In this document: positions 22,570 through 26,018 of the stretch, one piece after another
How the letters are laid out: the number at the start of each line of letters is the position of its first letter
How positions within the stretch are numbered: the stretch's first letter is position 1
Virus record (IMG/VR): IMGVR_UViG_3300030098_005213
Span: 3,189 to 29,206 of that record
DNA: 26,018 bases
Reading direction: 5' to 3' (one strand)
From: a virus
The notes under the pieces: model-generated
What the model was told of the DNA's origin: nothing
Databases searched by the model: none
What the model saw: only the letters and a program-made list of their open reading frames with translations
Position numbers and translations under genes: made by a program

Positions 22570-22854
22570 CTATAAACTAAGCTCTAATTGTTTTTTATTT
22601 GGATTCCACTCATAATAAAACAAAGTGTAAAAAGTACCTCTATTAAATTTATCTCTAAATTGCTCTTTATGTAGTAGAGGAGTGTTTCTAGTTATGCTCA
22701 TTTTTTTATCTCCATAATTAACCTGAATAGGTATAAATCCGTATCTGCTATATAGCTTCTTTTGTGGGATAGCTATTAAAGTTTTACTTTTCAGATCAGG
22801 GCAAACCCTATATCCTTTGATTAATTTTTTGATGCTGTAGTAGTTCATTTTCAT
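22570..22854 (-). CDS. Hypothetical basic protein, 94 aa
   Basis: Unrecognised. It begins MKMNYYSIKKLIKGYRVCPD and has a beta-looking middle (KTLIAIPQKKLYSRYGFIPI, QVNYGDKKMSI) and an aromatic end (FYTLFYYEWNPNKKQLELSL). The protein is strongly basic overall, so nucleic-acid binding is possible but not shown. It overlaps the upstream zinc-ribbon-like gene by 47 bp, which is long; a start at the second Met (22848) would shorten this only slightly. It is the last gene of the small-gene group, just before a terminator. Confidence 0.5.
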   Translation of the reverse strand: MKMNYYSIKKLIKGYRVCPDLKSKTLIAIPQKKLYSRYGFIPIQVNYGDKKMSITRNTPLLHKEQFRDKFNRGTFYTLFYYEWNPNKKQLELSL

Positions 22855-23032
22855 AAATTTTGTTTTTCTGTTTGTTTATTTTGTCCTGATTATATTGTTT
22901 CATATTAGCTAAATAGCTATCAGGTTTATTGCTATCTAGTATAAAATTTCCTTTACATATAAAACAGCCATCTTTTTTTATAAGTGATACCCTCTGGCAT
23001 CTCATACAAAATCTAAATTTTTGATACTCCAT
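22808..23032 (-). CDS. Small zinc-ribbon-like protein
   Basis: A 74-aa protein. Two Cys pairs, FCMRCQRV (8-13) and GCFICKGN (22-28), are spaced by about ten residues as in a short zinc ribbon or zinc-finger knuckle. A charged helical tail (KQYNQDKINKQKNKIYENEL) follows. It could bind DNA, RNA or a protein partner. Small Cys4 proteins near the terminase are found in many phages, sometimes beside HNH nucleases, but no HNH motif is seen here. The start abuts the stop of the preceding gene. The metal-binding reading is from Cys spacing only. Confidence 0.5.
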   Translation of the reverse strand: MEYQKFRFCMRCQRVSLIKKDGCFICKGNFILDSNKPDSYLANMKQYNQDKINKQKNKIYENELLQHQKINQRI

Positions 23033-23241
23033 TATATATAATTTATAGCTTTTATTAATCCTTCTCTACTTATAGGCAAATCTTTTATCACTACTTTTGG
23101 ATCTTTTTTAAGAGCTATTATTTCTTTTCTATGTTCTTTTTTTAATTTGCTTACTTTGCTTACAGCTTTTTTTCTATTTGAAAATCCTTCTATTTGATAT
23201 CCATTTTCTAAGCTTTCTGAGTGTACTATATATATTTTCAT
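23032..23241 (-). CDS. Hypothetical small basic protein, 69 aa
   Basis: Unrecognised. It starts MKIYIVHSESLENGYQIEGF, then a very basic helical region (NRKKAVSKVSKLKKEHRKEI) and a short acidic/hydrophobic end (LPISREGLIKAINYI). The first strand, turn and basic helix could be a small alpha/beta fold. It abuts the neighbours (1-bp gap upstream, 1-bp overlap downstream), so it is co-transcribed with the small-gene group. Confidence 0.5.
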   Translation of the reverse strand: MKIYIVHSESLENGYQIEGFSNRKKAVSKVSKLKKEHRKEIIALKKDPKVVIKDLPISREGLIKAINYI

Positions 23242-23242
23242 C

Positions 23243-23560
23243 TTATCTATATTTTATTTTTTCTACTAATTGAGTTCCTTCATTAATAAGCTCTATTATT
23301 TTCTCCCAATCTCCCTCATCTGCTAACCACTCTAAATCATCTGCATAAGCTTTAATTTGAAAATTACTAAAGCTAAAGCCGTGAGTAAATAGAGTAAATT
23401 CTGAAAATTGATTTTTTTTGAAAGTAAAACGATATCTATTATCGCACATTACAGAGCATAGATCTAAAACTACAGCTCTTATTTTATTTTGTTCTTTTTC
23501 ATTAGGCAAATTAAATTTAGGAGGATTAGATTTTAACTCCTGATAAGTACTTTTTTCCAT
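23243..23560 (-). CDS. Hypothetical protein, 105 aa
   Basis: Unrecognised. The sequence MEKSTYQELKSNPPKFNLPN is followed by a helix (EQNKIRAVVLDLCSVMCDNR), strands YRFTFKKNQFSEFTLFTHGF, and an acidic helix (ADDLEWLADEGDWEKIIELI). The composition is that of a soluble folded protein with net negative C-terminal half. Its leader is nearly identical to that of the next upstream gene (39 bp, two differences), so the two may be expressed alike. No domain is assigned. Confidence 0.5.
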   Translation of the reverse strand: MEKSTYQELKSNPPKFNLPNEKEQNKIRAVVLDLCSVMCDNRYRFTFKKNQFSEFTLFTHGFSFSNFQIKAYADDLEWLADEGDWEKIIELINEGTQLVEKIKYR

Positions 23561-23591
23561 TGTATTATTTTTTAAATTAGTATTTCTGTTT
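23553..23591. repeat. 39-bp duplicated leader, copy A
   Basis: This segment covers the ATG and 5' leader of the 105-aa gene. It matches 23774-23812, the leader and ATG of the 62-aa gene, at 37 of 39 positions. The leader is A-rich on the minus strand and lacks a Shine-Dalgarno sequence. The coding regions diverge after the first codons. Confidence 0.8.
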
Positions 23592-23592
23592 A

Positions 23593-23781
23593 TTAAACTT
23601 CAAACTCTAAATTTCTCATCTCTAACTCATCCATAAAAGTAAAAAAATGATTTTCCGATTTAAAAGTAAATACATTAGTAAACTCCATTTTAAAATCTAA
23701 CTGCAAATCTGCTGCTAATTTTTGGGCCTGTAAAGTATCTCTTAATGAAGTTTCAATTTTAAAAAGTTCTAAATTTTCCAT
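23593..23781 (-). CDS. Hypothetical small protein, 62 aa
   Basis: Unrecognised. The protein is MENLELFKIETSLRDTLQAQ followed by KLAADLQLDFKMEFTNVFTF and ending FFTFMDELEMRNLEFEV. It is acidic, with a helix then a hydrophobic aromatic segment. As the first gene after the palindrome and TATATTTG box at 23814-23831 it is the most likely first gene of the small-gene transcript. Its leader is duplicated in front of the 105-aa gene. It could be a small regulatory or inhibitor protein, but nothing in the sequence shows this. Confidence 0.5.
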   Translation of the reverse strand: MENLELFKIETSLRDTLQAQKLAADLQLDFKMEFTNVFTFKSENHFFTFMDELEMRNLEFEV

Positions 23782-23812
23782 TGTATTTATTTTTAAATTA
23801 GTATTTCTGTTT
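23774..23812. repeat. 39-bp duplicated leader, copy B
   Basis: Second copy of the leader repeat (see 23553-23591), containing the ATG of the 62-aa gene. Two adjacent mismatches (a/t and t/a) are the only differences. It ends two bases before the palindrome at 23814. Confidence 0.8.
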
Positions 23813-23813
23813 G

Positions 23814-23831
23814 TTTGTTATAACAAATATA
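23814..23831 (-). promoter_or_regulatory. TATATTTG box overlapping a perfect palindrome TTTGTTATAACAAA
   Basis: On the minus strand TATATTTG (23831-23824) matches the Bacteroidota -7 consensus, and its TTTG begins a perfect 14-base palindrome (23814-23827). An operator overlapping the -7 element would let a dimeric regulator block transcription. A start about 5-7 bases beyond the box would fall in the palindrome and give a 5' leader of roughly 35-45 bases for the 62-aa gene. A clear -33 TTG is not visible; the region there is T-rich. Confidence 0.5.
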
Positions 23832-23860
23832 GCTCTTTTTTCCTTATAACCTAGCTTAAA

Positions 23861-23887
23861 AGTAAAAAAAGATTGTTTTTTTTTACT
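23861..23887 (-). terminator. AT hairpin after terminase gene
   Basis: Ten-base arms AGTAAAAAAA (23861-23870) and TTTTTTTACT (23878-23887) flank a 7-base loop. It lies 69 bp past the terminase stop. Read leftward it is followed by TTTTAAG. With almost no GC it is at best a weak terminator. The rest of the 174-bp gap 23782-23955 is AT-rich and holds only this, the promoter/operator and the leader repeat. Confidence 0.35.
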
Positions 23888-23955
23888 CTACCTCTGTTAA
23901 ATTTTTTGAAAGTTTTTTAGAATTTTTTACTTTTTAGGTATTTTATAGGAAAAAT

Positions 23956-25509
23956 CTAGATAAAAATTAGCCCCCTGCCTTCGTAAACTGACTGATTATC
24001 GCCTTCTATGGAGTTTAGATATTCAGCTAAAGCACATACTAAAGCTACTACTCCATCTATTTTATTAGTGCTTTTAGCTTTATTTGGTTTTATGTTCCCT
24101 GCTGGATCTTCTGTGATGTGCACATTATTAAACATCCATCTTAAAACTGGATTGCCTCCGTGGTTTATTTGTTTATTTAAAATAAGTTTTTCTAGTAGTT
24201 TAGTAGGAGCAGAAAGAGAAACAAATCCCATCCCTATCGGATTCATTTTTGCCCCATCGTTTATTAAATTTACTACTATTTGGGATGAGTTCCAGCGATC
24301 AAAACTACAGCTGATTATATTAAACTGCTCTGCTAGCTCTTTAAATTTTGCCTCTATAAAATTATAATCTTGCACATTTCCCCCTGTTTTAATTATATAT
24401 TTTTGATCTACCCAGCTTAAATAATCTACTCCATCTCCTACTCCCTGAGTATTTACTTTTTCCTCAGGTATGAAAAAATAAGGAAGCACATCAAAATTAT
24501 CATCTTCATCTGGAAAAATTAAAACTAGAGCACTTATATCCCTAGTAGAAGCTAAATCTAATCCTGCAAAACAATCCCTGCCTTTTAGCTTTTTAGCATC
24601 TATTGGAGATACATTACACTTCATAAAATCCTCATCTGTAATCCAAAGCGATTCCGATCCAGTCCAGATATTCAGATGCAATCTTTTAAAAGTATTTTGA
24701 AAACTAGGAGTAAGCTCAGCTTTTTTAAATTGCTGCTTAAAATAATCCTTTTTAATTATTGTACCATAAGCAGGATTAGCTTTTTTCCAAACCTCCTCAT
24801 CCTTCCAGTTATCATCCGTATCTGCTCTATATAATACAGGAAGAAAAGTATCATCTTTAATAATTCCATCTCTAACCTTACTAGCATACTCTGACATCTG
24901 AAAGCATAAACTTTGTTTATCGTATCCAGCAGTAGTGATAGCCATTATTAAGGGCTGCCTTCTAGCTCCTGTTGCAGTAGTGCAAACCTCCCAGAGATCG
25001 TTGGATTTCTGAGTGTGCAGCTCATCAAAAATTAAAGTACTTATATTCATTCCGTGGGCCGTGTTTGATTCTGAAGAAATAGCTTTATAAAAAGATCCTG
25101 TACTTTCTATAGTGATAGAATTTCTAAAAACTTTAGCTCTTTTATTTAGTTCTGGATTTTGAAGTACCATCTGCTTTGCTATAGAAAACACGATAGAAGC
25201 TTGACTACGATCAGCAGCAGCTGATATAATTTCCTGCCCTATTTCTCCAGAGCAGAAAAGCTGAAATAATACGATAGCTGCACAGAGGTTGCTTTTTCCA
25301 TTTTTTCTAGGTATTTCTATATAGCAAGTTCTATATTTTCTATAGCCGTTTTTATCTACCCATCCAAATAAGGGCCTTATTATTTCTTCTTTCTGAAACT
25401 CCTCTAAGATAAAAGGTTTTCCTCCTAGCTCCCCTTTAGTATGAGTAAGAAACTTCTCTATAAAAGCTACAGCTTTATCAGCTCTTTTTTTATCATATAT
25501 ATACTTCAT
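23956..25509 (-). CDS. terL: Terminase large subunit
   Basis: A 517-aa packaging motor of the Terminase_1 (HK97-like) type. The N-terminal ATPase has a Walker A variant YIEIPRKNGKSNLCAA (about 67-73), Walker B STLIFDELHTQ (about 158-164) and the coupling motif ITTAGYD (191-197). The C-terminal nuclease starts at CFAGLDLASTRDISALVLIF with the metal-binding Asp318, and continues SCSFDRWNSSQIV; the late DGVVALVCALAEYL gives another acidic residue. The length is normal. It cuts the concatemer and pumps DNA through the portal. It follows the methyltransferase gene by 12 bp. No small terminase subunit is recognised on either side in the window. Confidence 0.95.
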   Translation of the reverse strand: MKYIYDKKRADKAVAFIEKFLTHTKGELGGKPFILEEFQKEEIIRPLFGWVDKNGYRKYRTCYIEIPRKNGKSNLCAAIVLFQLFCSGEIGQEIISAAADRSQASIVFSIAKQMVLQNPELNKRAKVFRNSITIESTGSFYKAISSESNTAHGMNISTLIFDELHTQKSNDLWEVCTTATGARRQPLIMAITTAGYDKQSLCFQMSEYASKVRDGIIKDDTFLPVLYRADTDDNWKDEEVWKKANPAYGTIIKKDYFKQQFKKAELTPSFQNTFKRLHLNIWTGSESLWITDEDFMKCNVSPIDAKKLKGRDCFAGLDLASTRDISALVLIFPDEDDNFDVLPYFFIPEEKVNTQGVGDGVDYLSWVDQKYIIKTGGNVQDYNFIEAKFKELAEQFNIISCSFDRWNSSQIVVNLINDGAKMNPIGMGFVSLSAPTKLLEKLILNKQINHGGNPVLRWMFNNVHITEDPAGNIKPNKAKSTNKIDGVVALVCALAEYLNSIEGDNQSVYEGRGLIFI

Positions 25510-25521
25510 TTTTTTAACTCA

Positions 25522-26018
25522 TTATAATAGTTTTATTTGTGCCGTTTGCTGCTCTATTCTTTTAATAGTTTTTTTAAAATAACCTTCATCAATCTCCATA
25601 CCTACAAACTCTTTACAGCCATAATAAAAAGAAGCTATAGCACTTGATCCACTTCCTAGATGTGTATCTAAAATTCTAAAATCTTTACTAGCATAATTTT
25701 TTAATAACCACTCATAAAGCTTAACAGGTTTTTGAGTAGGATGTATTTTTTCTGCTGCTGAAGTGTTGCCTTCTAAATTTCCATAGTATCTATAATAAAA
25801 ACATCTAGCTACTTTATCTATACTAGTCCAAGCCAGCTCGCCATCTGAAAAATTAGGAACAGGATTCTCTTTATACCAAAAAATAAAACCTTTACATCCT
25901 CTATTTGCTTTATTAACTTTAAAGCTCCAGAGCTCAGGAAAATAATTACCTCCCCAAATTATCTGATCTTTACTTACTCTAAAAAGCTCATTAAAAAAAT
26001 CTATTCTGGGGGCATCTC
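25522..26018 (-). CDS. DNA methyltransferase, C-terminal part (partial)
   Basis: The frame is open from the right edge to a TAA at 25522-25524, giving about 165 residues of a longer protein. It reads DAPRIDFFNELFRVSKDQII then WGGNYFPELWSF. Further on come KGFIFWYKENP, the EKIHPTQKPVKLYEWLLKNY segment, and ILDTHLGSGSSAIASFYYGC with EFVGMEIDEGYF near the end. The TQKP helix followed by an F-x-G-x-G-type motif (here DTHLGSGS) is the C-terminal SAM-binding part of beta-type amino-methyltransferases (N6-adenine or N4-cytosine). The target-recognition region and the DPPY-type motif are largely outside the window. It lies 12 bp before the terminase gene. Its likely role is protecting phage DNA from host restriction, or marking it. 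Confidence 0.88.
   Translation of the reverse strand, partial: DAPRIDFFNELFRVSKDQIIWGGNYFPELWSFKVNKANRGCKGFIFWYKENPVPNFSDGELAWTSIDKVARCFYYRYYGNLEGNTSAAEKIHPTQKPVKLYEWLLKNYASKDFRILDTHLGSGSSAIASFYYGCKEFVGMEIDEGYFKKTIKRIEQQTAQIKLL

Noticed and set aside
24008-24367. Plus-strand ORF of 119 codons opposite terL
   Set aside because: It is antisense to the conserved nuclease domain of the terminase and has no own motif.
1-26018. Search for tRNA genes, CRISPR arrays, insertion sequences, integrase and attachment sites
   Set aside because: I saw no cloverleaf-like sequence, no regularly spaced repeats, no transposase or recombinase motif and no host gene junction in the window; a very degenerate tRNA could be missed by eye.

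Overview
The window is a block of a tailed double-stranded DNA phage genome (siphovirus morphology, HK97-type head). It may be a free phage, an environmental contig or a prophage; no integrase or host gene is visible. Essentially every gene is on the minus strand, so transcription runs from high to low coordinates. Base composition is very A+T rich. Candidate -7 boxes of the TAnnTTTG type, A-rich leaders without clear Shine-Dalgarno sequences, and a DUF3127-like OB-fold protein point to a host in Bacteroidota, probably a flavobacterium. The host is inferred, not proven.

Layout in the direction of transcription: the C-terminal part of a DNA methyltransferase (26018-25522) and the terminase large subunit (25509-23956). 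A 174-bp gap follows with a hairpin, a TATATTTG box and a perfect palindrome. Then come five small unassigned genes (23781-22570, one with a zinc-ribbon-like Cys pattern), a terminator and a second TATATTTG box (22546-22504). The head module runs from portal (TTG start) through a P-loop-kinase/prohead-protease fusion to the major capsid protein, with a strong hairpin terminator after the capsid gene. The connector and tail module holds a gp6-like connector, head-closure protein, HK97 gp10-like protein, two paralogous tail-terminator-like proteins each carrying a long LamG-like C-terminal domain, a small charged protein, two paralogous tail-tube proteins, a tail assembly chaperone pair joined by a probable -1 frameshift, the tape measure, a small membrane protein, a 934-aa baseplate/hub-like protein and a 331-aa distal structural protein.

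The lysis/envelope cluster (6086-2772) encodes a signal-peptide-bearing outer-membrane-like protein, a one-TM coiled-coil protein, a membrane-anchored thioredoxin-fold-like protein lacking CxxC, an M15 peptidase endolysin, a 3TM-type holin and a calcineurin-like phosphoesterase. The left end (2683-1) is an early/replication block: small unknown proteins, a possible single-strand annealing protein, a DnaA-domain-IV-like helix-turn-helix protein, an OB-fold ssDNA-binding-like protein and the start of a winged-helix replication initiator.

The most striking genome-scale signal is one of absence. Reading every line, I found no CATG and no TCGA in the whole 26 kb, although their component trinucleotides are common. 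His codons followed by G are always CAC in the cases I checked. This suggests strong restriction avoidance. Other points of interest are the kinase-protease fusion, the duplicated terminator-LamG and tube genes, the chaperone frameshift and the unusual envelope cluster.
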